From Kaiparowitsia implicata GSE-PSE-MK54-09C (GTDB taxonomy: Bacteria; Cyanobacteriota; Cyanobacteriia; Elainellales; Elainellaceae): a stretch of 64,000 nucleotides of DNA. The notes below the pieces were generated by a model that was not told the DNA's origin, did not search any database, and saw nothing but the letters and a program-made list of their open reading frames with translations. The translations under genes were made by a program, and so were the position numbers. Where the stretch lies: NCBI GenBank assembly GCA_019359435.1, contig JAHHHI010000073.1, positions 48,483 through 112,482 of the forward strand. The letters are read 5' to 3'. The first letter of the stretch is position 1, and each line of letters starts with the position of its first letter. Positions 1 through 10,200 of this stretch are shown piece by piece.

Positions 1-458
1 AATTCTTCCAGTAGGGCAATAATTTTGGCAATTTTTTTCTCTGAGAGCAAGCTAAGCTGCAGCATTAGCTGGGTTCGCTGTTTGGCAAAACTTTCTTCTC
101 GGCTTTGGCGAATGAGCACCCCCGTCGAAATGAGCAGGGCGGCTGCATCAAGCCCTTGGTCAGTCCAGCTGAAGGTGGGTAGTGCAAAGGGCAGCAGCTC
201 TGTGTGGTTAATCAAGTCGCCAGAGAGCCACAACCCCAGCACGATGGTCAAGGTATATAGAAAAACTGGGCGGCTAAAGAATGCAGCAATAGACCCGAGA
301 AGCCGTTCGTGAACTGGGATGTCTTGAGTTTCTTGACGGTGAATTTCGATGATGGCTTCGATATTTTCGGCAATCGGCTCTGGGAGTGGGGCGGTGATGA
401 TGCGCTGTGGTTGCATTTGCCACTGTGCGGCTGCATTTGCCTTAGCAACGTCAGTCAT
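1..458 (-). CDS. DUF1003-family membrane protein, C-terminus cut by window edge
   Basis: The minus-strand reading frame starts with ATG at 458, behind a GGAG ribosome-binding site, and runs off the left edge, so about 152 residues are visible. After a hydrophilic N-terminus comes a segment HERLLGSIAAFFSRP followed by a hydrophobic stretch, then a second hydrophobic stretch and a charged, helix-forming region. This short basic lead followed by two membrane helices resembles DUF1003 proteins, whose biochemical role is not known. The frame is open throughout the visible part. Family assignment rests on my recollection of the motif pattern; the membrane topology is directly visible. Confidence 0.6.
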   Translation of the reverse strand, partial: MTDVAKANAAAQWQMQPQRIITAPLPEPIAENIEAIIEIHRQETQDIPVHERLLGSIAAFFSRPVFLYTLTIVLGLWLSGDLINHTELLPFALPTFSWTDQGLDAAALLISTGVLIRQSREESFAKQRTQLMLQLSLLSEKKIAKIIALLEE

Positions 459-834
459 GTGACAGGCTCCGGTTCAAAGGGCTAAGCACTCGTGCGTCTA
501 TGTTAGGACGCAGCAGGTTAAGTGTGGGTTGTAGAGGGGTGAATGGGTGGATTCGTAGGCGTGTGGAACCGTTGTGGCGTGCAGATTCCATCAGGTTCAG
601 TCTAACCCAGTTCATCCAGGCAGATGAGATTCTAATTTGCCATGCGTTTGGCGCTGAGCAGGGTTTGGCTGGGGCAACGACTGGGGGGCGATCGCTCCCC
701 GGTATTTATGATATGGTCTTACTTTTTGACAGGATCAACTTTGATCGGGGTATATTCAGCCCTGATTTTAATGCAGCCTGAATGCAGCCTGTGGGACAGC
801 CATAAGCCGGACTTGATACAAGCAGAGGAAGGAG
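459..834. other. Intergenic region before the epimerase remnant
   Basis: Two overlapping frames are open here but neither shows a recognisable motif, so I do not call them. A weak promoter-like pair, TTGACA at 726-731 and TATATT at 751-756, has a 19-bp spacer, longer than ideal. It would drive the gene at 835. Nothing else stands out. Confidence 0.35.
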
Positions 835-1503
835 ATGGCGACGAGTGTGGTGACTGGTGCCGCTGGGTTTATTGGGTCGAATTTAACCGATGCGCTGCTC
901 CAGAGGGGCGATCGCGTCATTGGCATTGACCATTTCAACAACTATTACGAATCCGCCCTCAAGCTCAGAAACCTGGTGCTTGCTGAGCAGCATCCTAACT
1001 TTCAGTTGATTGAGACAGATCTAGAATCGCTGAACTGGGCCACGCTGCTGGCAGATATGGCATTTCACCTGTTCTTTAAAGCGGTTCTTGAAGGAGGAGC
1101 CATCCGCATCTATGGCGATGGTCAACAAACTCGAGACGATACGTTTGTTCAAGATGCGATCGCCGCAAATCTTACAGCTGCGACCGTTCCAGACGCGATT
1201 GGGCACGTGTTTAATATTGGCGGCGGAGTCGTGTGGTGCTCACTGAGCGACACAATGGAAGCGATTGTGGGGCAACCCATTCTTCGCCAGCATGTAGAAA
1301 CGGCGGTGGGCGACGCGCGCCATACCGCGGCAGATGTTACAAAAGCAGCGCAGGTGCTGGGTTATCATCCCAAGGTGTCTCTAAAAGACGGACTGACTCA
1401 AGAGTGGGAGTGGATTCAAACGCTGTACTGCCAACATCGGGTAAGTCTGAAAAACCCGCAATCCCCACGCGCCCCAGCACGTTCAGGTACATCAAGCCGG
1501 TGA
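835..1503 (+). pseudogene. NAD-dependent sugar epimerase with large internal deletion
   Basis: The N-terminus has the Rossmann NAD-binding motif TGAAGFIGSNL (about residues 7-17), and the second half has GDGQQTRDDTFVQDAIAAN and GHVFNIGGG, typical of extended short-chain dehydrogenases of the UDP-glucuronate epimerase kind. The middle is missing: residue 57 or so (LLADM) runs straight into AFHLFFKAVLEGG, which in intact relatives follows the conserved YGPRQRPDM segment. About 100 residues are lost, including the catalytic Ser/Tyr-x3-Lys region. The product is 222 aa against the usual 310-320. The deletion is in frame, so the gene remains open but should be catalytically dead. The C-terminal tail is Pro/Arg-rich and unlike the family. 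An internal rearrangement in the assembly is an alternative explanation. Confidence 0.75.
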
Positions 1504-1580
1504 TGGATTAAGGGAGGTGGAGCTTGCATGATGCAAGGGTTCGCCCTACTGGTTGTTCTTACCCACTCGACTGTTACACT

Positions 1581-2570
1581 ATGACGAGCCTTTCTCAACC
1601 CGATCCTCTGCTGTGGCACGACTGGCATGTAGTGGGTCGCATGGCTGACCTACCGCCAGAAACGGTGCAGGCGGTGCAGCTGCTGGGGGTGGATTTGGTG
1701 CTGTGGCGTGGGTCTGACGGGGGCGTGCAGGTGTGGGGCGATCGCTGCCCCCATCGCAGCGTCCGCTTCTCGGCAGGGCGTGTGCGCCAACAGGCACTGG
1801 TGTGCGCCTACCACGGCATGGCCTTTGGACAAGATGGACGATGCCTCAATGTGCCAGTGCATCCCGGCTACGAACCGCCATCCCAGGCTTGCGCCCAAGT
1901 CTATGAAGTCAAAGAACGCTATGGGCTGATCTATGCCTGTTTAGGCAATCCGTCTGCTCCGCCGCCGCCGTTTCCAGAATGGGACGATGTGGCCTATCGC
2001 ACCTATAGCACTGGCCCGTACCACATTCGGGCAAATGGCTTGCGCGCGGTAGAAAATTTTTTAGATGTGGGGCATTTCCCCTATCTGCATTCGGGAATTT
2101 TGGGCGATGTGGCCAAGCCCCAGATTTCAGACTACGACGTCACACTAGATGCCGATGGTGTTCGGGCCCGTGATATTCGCGTATGGCAACCCAATCCACT
2201 GGGGACGGGGGCGGGCGCTTATGTCACTTACGAGTATTGGGCCATGCGGCCCCTCTCAGCCTACTTTCGCAAGACAAACCCGACGGGGGACTGCTTAACA
2301 TTTTTGCTCAACGTGACCCCCATCGATGAGACCCAGTGCATCGCTTGGTTCAGCGGCGCGATGAACTATGGCGTTGACCTACCCCTGACGGACATTACCG
2401 CCTTTCAAAATCGGATTGTGGCACAGGACTTGGAGAACCTAGAGGCGCACAATCCGCAAGCGTTGCCGTTAGAGGGCGGGCTGGAGTTTCATGTGCCGAG
2501 CGATCGCACCTCGCTCATGTACCGAAAATGGCTGAAGCAGTTGGGGCTCACCTACGGGGTCTATCGCTAG
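1581..2570 (+). CDS. Rieske-type aromatic-ring oxygenase (PaO/Tic55-like)
   Basis: The protein has 329 aa from ATG 1581; an upstream start at 1524 would add 19 residues that do not look like the family. The Rieske [2Fe-2S] site is CPH (C56, H58) and CAYHG (C75, H78). The mononuclear iron site is ENFLDVGHFPYLH, giving N159, D162, H165 and H170. This two-site arrangement defines Rieske non-haem iron oxygenases. Such enzymes in cyanobacteria oxidise pigments (pheophorbide-type) or aromatic and sterol substrates using reduced ferredoxin; the substrate cannot be told from sequence. The C-terminus has no obvious membrane helices, unlike plant PaO. The stop lies 4 bp from the stop of the convergent fasciclin gene. 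Confidence 0.85.
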   Translation: MTSLSQPDPLLWHDWHVVGRMADLPPETVQAVQLLGVDLVLWRGSDGGVQVWGDRCPHRSVRFSAGRVRQQALVCAYHGMAFGQDGRCLNVPVHPGYEPPSQACAQVYEVKERYGLIYACLGNPSAPPPPFPEWDDVAYRTYSTGPYHIRANGLRAVENFLDVGHFPYLHSGILGDVAKPQISDYDVTLDADGVRARDIRVWQPNPLGTGAGAYVTYEYWAMRPLSAYFRKTNPTGDCLTFLLNVTPIDETQCIAWFSGAMNYGVDLPLTDITAFQNRIVAQDLENLEAHNPQALPLEGGLEFHVPSDRTSLMYRKWLKQLGLTYGVYR

Positions 2571-2574
2571 CGCA

Positions 2575-3243
2575 CTACCACAGGCCGCGTACAGGCTGTG
2601 GGGCTGGGGTGGCTGCTGGCGCTGGCGCTGCTGCCGGAGCCGCTGGCTCTGCTGGGGCAGGCTGACGTGCCTGCAACTCTTCCACTAAGCCTATTGGAAT
2701 CAGCACTCGGTTGATGGCGTGAATCACGCCGTTGCTGGCAGGCACATCGGGCAGAATCACACTGGCATTGTTAACCACCACTTGGTCTGGCGTAACCTGA
2801 ACAGCTAGTCCACCATTTAAGGTATCCAATCCGCCGGTCTCTAGTTGATCAGCCATGAGCGCATCGGGCACAACATGGTAAGCCAGTACAGAAGCTAGTA
2901 AATCCTGATTTTCGGGCAACAACAGTGCATCAAGCACACCCGCAGGCAGGGCTGCAAAGGCCTCATCGGTCGGTGCAAACACCGTGAACGGGCCAGGGCT
3001 AGAGAGCAAGTCCACTAGGTCAGCCGCTTGTACGGCGGCAACCAGCGTTTGAAACGCATCATTGCCGCTTGCAACCTGCACAATTGTCTCGTCAGTTTCG
3101 TCAACCTGGGACAGACGGACAGGTGTGGAAGGTTCTGCTGTATCTGCCAAGGCGGGAATAATCAGGGCGGTGGCCATGACTAGGCTTGCGCTCCACAGGC
3201 TAGTGAGAGCTAATCGTCGCCAGGCGAACTGTAAGTGAACCAT
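2575..3243 (-). CDS. Secreted fasciclin (FAS1) domain protein
   Basis: This 222-aa protein starts with a basic region and a hydrophobic signal sequence ending near PALADTAEP. One FAS1 domain spans about residues 52-188: FTVFAPTDEAFAALPAG is the H1-type motif, LASVLAYHVVPDALM and NGVIHAINRVLIP the H2-type motif. FAS1 domains act in adhesion or as extracytoplasmic binding modules. The tail after residue 195 is Pro/Ala-rich low-complexity sequence, probably an extended linker. The 5-prime end is separated from rbp by 290 bp, which contain a terminator for rbp. The gene faces the Rieske oxygenase tail to tail with almost no spacer. Confidence 0.88.
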   Translation of the reverse strand: MVHLQFAWRRLALTSLWSASLVMATALIIPALADTAEPSTPVRLSQVDETDETIVQVASGNDAFQTLVAAVQAADLVDLLSSPGPFTVFAPTDEAFAALPAGVLDALLLPENQDLLASVLAYHVVPDALMADQLETGGLDTLNGGLAVQVTPDQVVVNNASVILPDVPASNGVIHAINRVLIPIGLVEELQARQPAPAEPAAPAAAPAPAATPAPQPVRGLW

Positions 3244-3396
3244 GAAACCTCTAATAAAGATTGCAAATTTTTGTAACTCGTACCGTGCATATCCTACTGA
3301 ATCTCATTAGGTATTGCAGGGAGCTGAGAGAAAAAAGGGCGATCGCCCAGATCAATGCTCACAGAACTGACTGGGACACACCCTACAAGATCCATA

Positions 3397-3430
3397 AAAA
3401 AACTGCTCAAGCACGCTTGAGCAGTTTTTA
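3397..3430 (-). terminator. Hairpin terminator of the RRM protein gene
   Basis: ACTGCTCAAG (3402-3411) pairs with CTTGAGCAGT (3416-3425) around a 4-nt loop. A run of A on the left and T on the right makes it a symmetric intrinsic terminator. It lies 103 bp downstream of the minus-strand gene at 3533. Confidence 0.75.
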
Positions 3431-3532
3431 TTTACGCAAGTCTAATTAACTAGCGCATCCATCAACCAACCAGCACTTGCCAAGGCAAAGGGCAGTTGTT
3501 CCGATGGAATAGTATTGGACTTAATATTGGAC

Positions 3533-3850
3533 TTAGTAACGACGTGATGAGAAGCTACCGTTGCGATCGCCACCGCCACCGCCACCGCCACCAAAGGAGC
3601 TTCTGTTCTCACGAGGCTTAGCTTTGTTGACTTTCAGGTCACGACCCATCCAGGCAGCGCCATCTAGCGCATCAATGGCAGCTTGCTCTTCAGAGTCTGC
3701 GCCCATTTCAACAAATCCAAATCCACGCACGCGACCGGTGTCACGGTCAGTAGGGATTTGAACCCGGCTCACAGAGCCGTACTCTGCAAACACAGAAGTT
3801 AGGTCTGCCTCTGTAACATCGTAAGACAAGTTGCCTACATAAATCGACAT
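3533..3850 (-). CDS. rbp: RRM RNA-binding protein (cyanobacterial Rbp type)
   Basis: The 105-aa product carries a single RNA recognition motif over residues 1-80, with RNP2 IYVGNL at 3-8 and RNP1 RGFGFVEM near 42-49. A Gly-rich tail (GGGGGGGGDRNG) follows, as in the glycine-rich class of cyanobacterial Rbp proteins. These bind mRNA; several are cold-induced and some help localise mRNA for photosystem core proteins at the thylakoid (family knowledge). The start is supported by GGAGAAAA a few bases upstream of the ATG. A long leader region lies upstream, which in this family is often involved in cold regulation, though I see no specific element. Confidence 0.9.
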   Translation of the reverse strand: MSIYVGNLSYDVTEADLTSVFAEYGSVSRVQIPTDRDTGRVRGFGFVEMGADSEEQAAIDALDGAAWMGRDLKVNKAKPRENRSSFGGGGGGGGDRNGSFSSRRY

Positions 3851-4319
3851 AGATTTTCTCCAAAATCAAGGGAATGTAGAGATTGAGATTTCGGGGAGAA
3901 CCTTGTCAATACCAAACGTGAAAAACCCGTTAATACTAAAAACAAATGCTGCTACCGATCACTTAACTCTCAGGCCCTATCCTAACACTCCATATTGAAT
4001 CGTCACGCAGAGCTGCCAAAATATTGGGGGCAGAATCCGGTCAGGCTACCCATAGTTAATAGCAAAACCACTTAGCCAATGCAGGTCAAATCTATGCAGC
4101 GAGCGACATAGACGTACATCCAACAAGTCTCAGAAGGCACCTGAATGAATATTAAGATTTGTATCATTGCCTCTGCGTCAAGTCCTACACTAAAACAGGT
4201 AGGGTGAATCGAATCGGTGAATCGAGCTACTAGATGAACAGAAAGAATCATAAGAATTATCGTGCCTCGATTGTCATCGAGCCCACTCAGTTGTTTTTTC
4301 GTGAGGGGCCTTAGCGCTC
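3851..4319. other. Divergent intergenic region, rbp and Cys-cluster gene
   Basis: This A+T-richer region must hold the promoters of both divergent genes. I find no ORF, RNA gene or strong repeat in it. The rbp side probably includes a 5-prime untranslated leader. Confidence 0.4.
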
Positions 4320-4673
4320 ATGGCAACTTGGCAATGTGTAAAGCAGTGTGGCGCATGCTGCCATCTCGACCCTGCCGATCGCCCCGATTTAGATGAGTAT
4401 TTGTCTCCTACAGATTTAGAGCTATATCTGAGCCTGGTAGGTGACGATGGATGGTGCATCAACTTTGATCGCCAAACCCGAGAATGCCGCATTTACGATG
4501 ATCGCCCGTTGTTTTGCCGGGTTGAGGCAGCAACGTTCGAAGCAATGTATGGGATTGAGCCGGATGAGCTGAATGGATTTGCTATCGACTGCTGTCGACA
4601 GCAGATTGAAGGCGTGTATGGCGATCGCAGTTTGGAAATGCTGCGCTTTGACGGAGCTGTAGGCATTGGCTGA
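4320..4673 (+). CDS. YkgJ-family Cys-cluster protein
   Basis: The 117-aa protein begins MATWQCVKQCGACCHLDP, which gives the CxxxCGxCC cluster of the YkgJ/UPF0153 (CxxCxxCC) family, predicted to bind zinc or an iron-sulfur cluster. Further cysteines at WCINFD, ECRIYDDRP, FCRVE and DCCRQ complete the usual eight-cysteine pattern. The function of the family is not established. The gene is single, and converges on ftsH across a long palindrome. Confidence 0.82.
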   Translation: MATWQCVKQCGACCHLDPADRPDLDEYLSPTDLELYLSLVGDDGWCINFDRQTRECRIYDDRPLFCRVEAATFEAMYGIEPDELNGFAIDCCRQQIEGVYGDRSLEMLRFDGAVGIG

Positions 4674-4817
4674 GGACCGCTAATCCGGGACTAGCCGCCA
4701 GTCGCAGCAGAACGTCGGGCTAGAGCGGCGAAACAGGACGTGCCATTGGCGATAGATTGGCGATAGTTGGTTAAACCTAACGTCAGTTTGGCAAATCCCT
4801 ACAGCCGTACTCACATC

Positions 4818-4864
4818 AAACCCGAAGCGGGATAGGCGCTCAGCGCCTATCCCGCTTCGGGTTT
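4818..4864. repeat. Perfect 23-bp palindrome with one-base centre
   Basis: Arms 4818-4840 and 4842-4864 are exact reverse complements around a single C at 4841. It lies between convergent genes (4320-4673 plus, ftsH minus), so it can act as a bidirectional terminator. Nearby TAACGTCAGTT (4778-4788) is the reverse complement of the border of the element at 60142-60262, which suggests a degraded member of that family. Confidence 0.8.
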
Positions 4865-4890
4865 AGTATTGTCAAACGCAGGCGTGATAG

Positions 4891-6732
4891 CTAGGCGATA
4901 GACGCCATTTTCACATCACTGTTTGCCAACAGATCCTGAAGCTCTTCAGAGTCCACTGTCTCCCGCTCTACCAACATTTTGGCTAGTGTATCCAAGATAT
5001 GGCGGTTCTCTTGAAGCACCAGCTTTGCTCGGCGATACGCTTGATCCACCAGGTTCCTCACCTCGTCATCAATAGCCGCTGCAGTTTCTTCAGAGAAATC
5101 GCGCTCCGACATGATGTCGCGTCCCAAAAACATGCCGCCTTGGCTGCGACCCAAGGCCACAGGCCCCAGCCGCTCACTCATGCCAAACCGAGTCACCATC
5201 TGGCGAGCGACTCGAGCCACTTGCTGCAGGTCATTCGAGGCCCCTGTAGTCACCTCTTCTTCCCCAAAGATAATCTCTTCAGCAAGGCGTCCACCGAGGG
5301 CTACCGCCATCTGGTTTTGCAGATACGCGCGAGAATACAGGCCAGAATCCATCCGATCCTCACTGGGCGTAAACCAGGTAAGCCCCCCTGCACGACCACG
5401 AGGAATAATGCTGATCTTCTGCACAGGGTCATAGTCAGGCATTAAAGCGCCCACCAACGCGTGTCCCGCTTCGTGATACGCCACTAGTTCCTTACGCTTC
5501 TCGCTCATAACGCGATCTTTCTTCTCTGGCCCAGCCAGCACCCGGTCAATGGCGTCGTTTACTTCATCCATCGATACCTCAGTGAGGTTGCGACGTGCGG
5601 CCAGAATTGCGGCCTCGTTCAGCAGATTTGCCAGGTCAGCTCCCGTAAAGCCAGGTGTACGGCGGGCAATCTTCTGCAAGTCCACATCCTTCGCCACGGT
5701 TTTGCCCCGAGCATGCACTTTCAGCACATCTAAGCGTCCCTGGTAGTCAGGGCGATCGACGACCACTTGGCGGTCAAAGCGACCCGGACGGAGCAGTGCT
5801 GCATCCAACACATCGGGTCTGTTCGTTGCAGCAATAAGGATAATACCCGTGTTGCCTTCAAACCCATCCATTTCGGTGAGCAACTGGTTCAGAGTTTGCT
5901 CTCGCTCATCATTGCCCCCACCCAGGCCAGCACCCCGCTGACGCCCAACCGCATCAATCTCGTCGATGAATACAATACAAGGCGCATTGGCTTTAGCTTG
6001 CTCAAACAGGTCACGAACGCGGGACGCACCAACCCCAACGAACATTTCCACGAACTCAGAACCGGAGATAGAGAAGAACGGCACACCAGCTTCACCCGCG
6101 ACCGCCCGAGCCAACAGAGTTTTACCTGTTCCAGGAGGCCCAACGAGCAGCACGCCTTTGGGAATCTTGGCACCCACCGCTGTGAAGCGATCGGCATTCT
6201 TTAGGAAGTCCACGACTTCGGTTAGCTCTAGCTTGGCCTGCTCGATCCCAGCTACGTCGCTAAAGGTAACCTGCGTTTGGGGCTCCATCTGCACTCGAGC
6301 TTTCGATTTGCCAAAGTTCATAGCTTGGCTGCCCGGCCCACTTTGGGCACGGCGCAGCACAAAGAAGAGAACCACAAGCAGCAAGAAGGGAATCAGCAGC
6401 GTGCTTAAGACCCGACCCAGCACGTTTTCTTCGGCTTGGGGTGCAACGGCGATGTCTACGTTGTTTGAGGTTAGGATATCAAGCAACTCGGGGTCGTTAG
6501 GCAGGTTCACGAAAGCGCGCTCACCGTCGTCAGACTGCACCTGCGCCCGAGTCCGATCAGAGCTAATCGTAATTTTTTCGACCCGGCCTTCGCGAACGGC
6601 GCTAATAAACTCGGGGTTATATTGCCAGGTTGTAATGTTGGCAGGCGGGCGCTCGATCAGGGTTGTCGCCAAAAATACGACGACGATTACCAAGAGCGCG
6701 TATAGCCCTGCATTTCTCCAACGTTTATCCAC
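4891..6732 (-). CDS. ftsH: FtsH AAA+ zinc metalloprotease
   Basis: I choose the GTG at 6732 because AGGAGG lies 10 bases upstream; an ATG at 6768 in the same frame would add 12 atypical residues. The 613-aa protein has an N-terminal membrane helix, a lumenal or periplasmic domain, a second helix near residues 110-127, and an AAA+ module with Walker A GPPGTGKT (about 198-205), Walker B CIVFIDE and the SRH region [19 protein letters not shown]. The zinc site is HEAGH (about 420-424). FtsH complexes degrade damaged membrane proteins, in cyanobacteria notably photodamaged D1. The N-terminus resembles FtsH3-type thylakoid or cytoplasmic-membrane isoforms from memory, but I would not fix the paralogue. 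It is monocistronic. Confidence 0.95.
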   Translation of the reverse strand: MDKRWRNAGLYALLVIVVVFLATTLIERPPANITTWQYNPEFISAVREGRVEKITISSDRTRAQVQSDDGERAFVNLPNDPELLDILTSNNVDIAVAPQAEENVLGRVLSTLLIPFLLLVVLFFVLRRAQSGPGSQAMNFGKSKARVQMEPQTQVTFSDVAGIEQAKLELTEVVDFLKNADRFTAVGAKIPKGVLLVGPPGTGKTLLARAVAGEAGVPFFSISGSEFVEMFVGVGASRVRDLFEQAKANAPCIVFIDEIDAVGRQRGAGLGGGNDEREQTLNQLLTEMDGFEGNTGIILIAATNRPDVLDAALLRPGRFDRQVVVDRPDYQGRLDVLKVHARGKTVAKDVDLQKIARRTPGFTGADLANLLNEAAILAARRNLTEVSMDEVNDAIDRVLAGPEKKDRVMSEKRKELVAYHEAGHALVGALMPDYDPVQKISIIPRGRAGGLTWFTPSEDRMDSGLYSRAYLQNQMAVALGGRLAEEIIFGEEEVTTGASNDLQQVARVARQMVTRFGMSERLGPVALGRSQGGMFLGRDIMSERDFSEETAAAIDDEVRNLVDQAYRRAKLVLQENRHILDTLAKMLVERETVDSEELQDLLANSDVKMASIA

Positions 6733-7215
6733 TGAGGATCTTCCTCCTAATCTATAAACAGAACCCAATCTTTTAAATAGGAATAGGCGCGCTTGATATA
6801 CCTAGTGCTGTTGACATGCGACCAGTCTGAACTGATTTGCATAGACCTTGCCTGCATCGCTGTTTGAGTCTTCGGCTGTAGGCAACGTCACCAGGTATTG
6901 CTACTCGCTATACCAAAATCAAAAGAGCAGCCGATATCAACTAATTGCTTAGTACTGAACTTAACGGTATGAGAGATGGTGAATACATCGAGTTCACACC
7001 TAATTCACACACCTAATTCAATAGAATTTGCCGATACGCCGCACGTAAACTATTTCATAATCTTAACGTAATTTTACATTCCTGCGGATGTGACAGGGTC
7101 GCCGTGACTAGGAGCAATGCTTCCCAGTCAAGAACCTCAGCAGAATGCAGAGATGCCGCCTGTTAGAGACGCATTTCTGCATTATAGAGCTTGGGTGAGA
7201 ACGGCAGCAGAGCGG
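6733..7215. other. Intergenic region between ftsH and the surface operon
   Basis: This region contains the ftsH promoter area and the 3-prime end of the surface-protein operon. An imperfect hairpin, ATGCAGAGATGC (7145-7156) with GCATTTCTGCAT (7171-7182), may end the operon transcript, but no U-tract follows it. No gene is visible. Confidence 0.35.
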
Positions 7216-10200
7216 CTAGGGAATGCGGGTGTTGAAGCGCACTAGGCCTGGTTGGCCGACGGGCACCTCGCCCAGATTCACAAAGACAGCACCGTTGTTA
7301 TCATTGGTTCCACACGGGTCGGGTAATGGGGCGAGGGGCGTAAAGAATCGCCCCGGATCGTTATCCGCCGTATTGGTGAGCGCTGTGGGATTGGGGCTGC
7401 CAGGAGCACGGTATTGAATGCCCTGCTGTGGGCCGAAGGTATTTGGTATAAAGTCTGTGCCGACTGGGATTTGGTCGCAGAACTGCACATTGCTGGCGGA
7501 TGTGGTGCCGTCTGACGAGAAGTAGAGGGTGTACTCTACAATGTCGCCACTTTGCAGGCGGGTTTCTTCGGGAATTTGCAGTAGCCCGATGGGAGTAAGC
7601 CCAGCACTGTTGAGCGTGGCAGCATCTTCAGAATTGTTGGTGAACTGGCCAAAGTTGAGCCCCGGCAACGGCACACCGTTACGCACGACATTGGTAATGC
7701 GCTTCACTAGGCGGAAGCTGGTGTCTAAGTCAAACCGAATGGGCGTTGGCGTACTGTTGTTGCTGGGGTCGCCATCGCTATCTGGGTCAGAGGTGGGCAC
7801 CGTTTGACCGGTTTGGTCGGTAGAAATATCGTTGACGGGTGTTCCGCTGGGGCTGAGTCCGGTGCCGATGGCGTTGTTTTGATAGACCAGACGCTGGGTT
7901 CCGGGGTTAACCTGCACAATGAAACGAATAATGGCTCGTTGGCCTACAGCTAGCGTTTCAGTTCCTGAGAGCAGATTCCGATCGCCATTTCCATCAAAGT
8001 TGGGGTTGGCAGCGGTGAGGGGCCCGCTCTCGATGCGAGGGGAAAGGGCGATCGCCACTGACTCTGCCTGATCGAAGGTGCTAGTAGCACGACCAAACAG
8101 ATCATCCTCGATCTGAATGTTCTGAATTGGCACATCTCCTAGGTTTTCGACCAGGATATTGAAGGGAACGTTGAAGGTGCCGTCGCCATTGGGAGTCACA
8201 GTACCCCGCTGTTTGGCGACACCCAGCACTGGCCCTTCGGGAAATACCACAGGGGTTGGATCATCCTCACCAGGGTCATTGGGGATGCCATTGCCGTTGG
8301 GGTCTGGGTTAATGCTGGGGTTTGACAGGTCGGATACGGGAACATTGGCCGGGCTGATGCCTGTGGCGATCGCCTGGTTGAGATAGGGCCCTAAGTTAGC
8401 GCCAGGGGTAACCTGCACCACCACCCGAATTGTGGAGGTTGCGCTGATGGGTAAACTCTGCCCCGGGGCTAGTAAATCTAGGTCGGCGACACCATCGTAA
8501 GCAGGGTTAGCCGCGAGTCCGCCGCTGACCACTTGGCTTTGAAGCACCTCAAACTGAACAGCCTCGTCAAAGGTGTCACTAAAGTCGTCGGTGACTTGCA
8601 CGTCGTTCAGCAAAATGCCGCCCAGGTTTGTCACCACAATGTCGTACACCACATCGTAGGTGCCGTCGTTGTTGTTGGTGATTTGCGTGGCTTGCTTGGC
8701 GGTACCGATGACGGGCGTTTCCGCAAACTGCACGGGGGTGGGCACATCCTCATCAGGGATGCCGTCGCCGTTGGGATCGGGATCGTCACCGTTGGTAGAC
8801 AGATCGTCAGTGGGCACGCCGGAGGGGGTTTCGGCTTCGCCTAGCACCGAGTTCAAGTAGGGGCCAAGGTTAGCGCCAGGGGTGACGCGGATGGCAAAGG
8901 CAATGGTTTCACTCTGGCCCAGTCCCAATGTGCTGCCTGGGTTCAGAAGGTTGGGGTTGGTATCGCCATTGAAGGCGGGATTAGCAACCAGCGACCCAGT
9001 CGTGCTTGGGGAGGTGAGGATGGTGTATCCCACAGCTCCGCCAAACTGAGTGGCTAGATCGTCTAACAACTGAATATTTTGCAGGGGAATGTTGCCATAG
9101 TTCTGCGCTCGTAGTTCGTACTGCACGTCGTAGGTGCCGTCGCCATTGTTGACGACATTAACGACGCGCTTGGCAACGCCCAAACTCGGTACTTCGGGTA
9201 GGCTCACCACCGTTGGCGTGTTTTCGCCCGGTTCGTTAGGGTTGCCGTTGCCGTTGGGGTCTACCTCGGTGCCATCGTTGGAAATATCGGTCGTGGGCTG
9301 GTTGGTAGGGCTGGTGGCGTTGGCGATCGCCGAATTTTCAAACGGGCCTAAATTACCATTCGGCACCACCCGGACATTAAACTGCACAGTGGCCGTGCCG
9401 TTGACCGCCAGAGTTTGTCCCGCTGTCAGCAGGTTAGTGCCTGCGCCCGAGCCCGTAAAGTTGGGATTGGCCGCAATTCCGTTACTCGCCACCGAGCCAG
9501 GGATGATGGTGAAGCTCGCCGGTGCCAGGAATGTACTGGTCAGATCTTCCTCAATCTGAACATTGACGAGGGGCGTGTTGCCCAAGTTAAAGAGCTGCAT
9601 CGAGTAGGGAATTGTGAAACTACCGTCCCCGTTATTAATGGGCGTGCTCGCCTGCTTGGTTAAGCCCACAACTGGATTAGAGGGCACTAACTGAGCCACA
9701 TCTGTCGCACTCTCCGTCTCGTTGGTGCCGCCGCTATTGTCATTATCAATCGGGTCTGTGACATCAGCAGGGCGGCGAATGGTGGCCGTATTGATCAAGT
9801 CACCTGTGGCATTAGGGGCGATATCAGCCGTGATGGTATAGGTGGCGGTGCCATTCGTTAGCAGGTTAACGGCTGGGTCTACGATGGCATTGCCGCTACC
9901 GCTGTCGGTGCAACTCGACCCCAGAGACGCCACACAAGTCCAGGTGACATTCGAAAGACTCGGAGGCAATGTATCGGTAAATTCAGCGCCTAGCGCATCG
10001 CTGGGGCCATTGTTTTGCACTACGACCGTGTAGGTGATGGAGCTACCCGGAACGGGATTGGGTACGTCGCGGGTTTTGCTAATGATTAAATCGGCTTCGC
10101 GTACCAGAATACCGCCAGGTAATGCCACTGGCGGCGCAGGAAACAGCACCCAAGTGTCAATACCGCGATTATCGCCAAAATTACTAGTAAATGCGTGCCC

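Noticed and set aside
500..929. Two overlapping plus-strand ORFs before the epimerase remnant
   Set aside because: They overlap each other and the epimerase start in other frames and translate to sequences rich in Arg/Gly/Trp without any domain.
5966..6757. 263-codon plus-strand ORF opposite ftsH
   Set aside because: Antisense to the highly conserved ftsH, Ser/Thr/Arg-rich translation with no domain.
7145..7182. Hairpin downstream of the surface operon as terminator
   Set aside because: The stem is interrupted and no U-tract follows, so I did not list it as a terminator feature.
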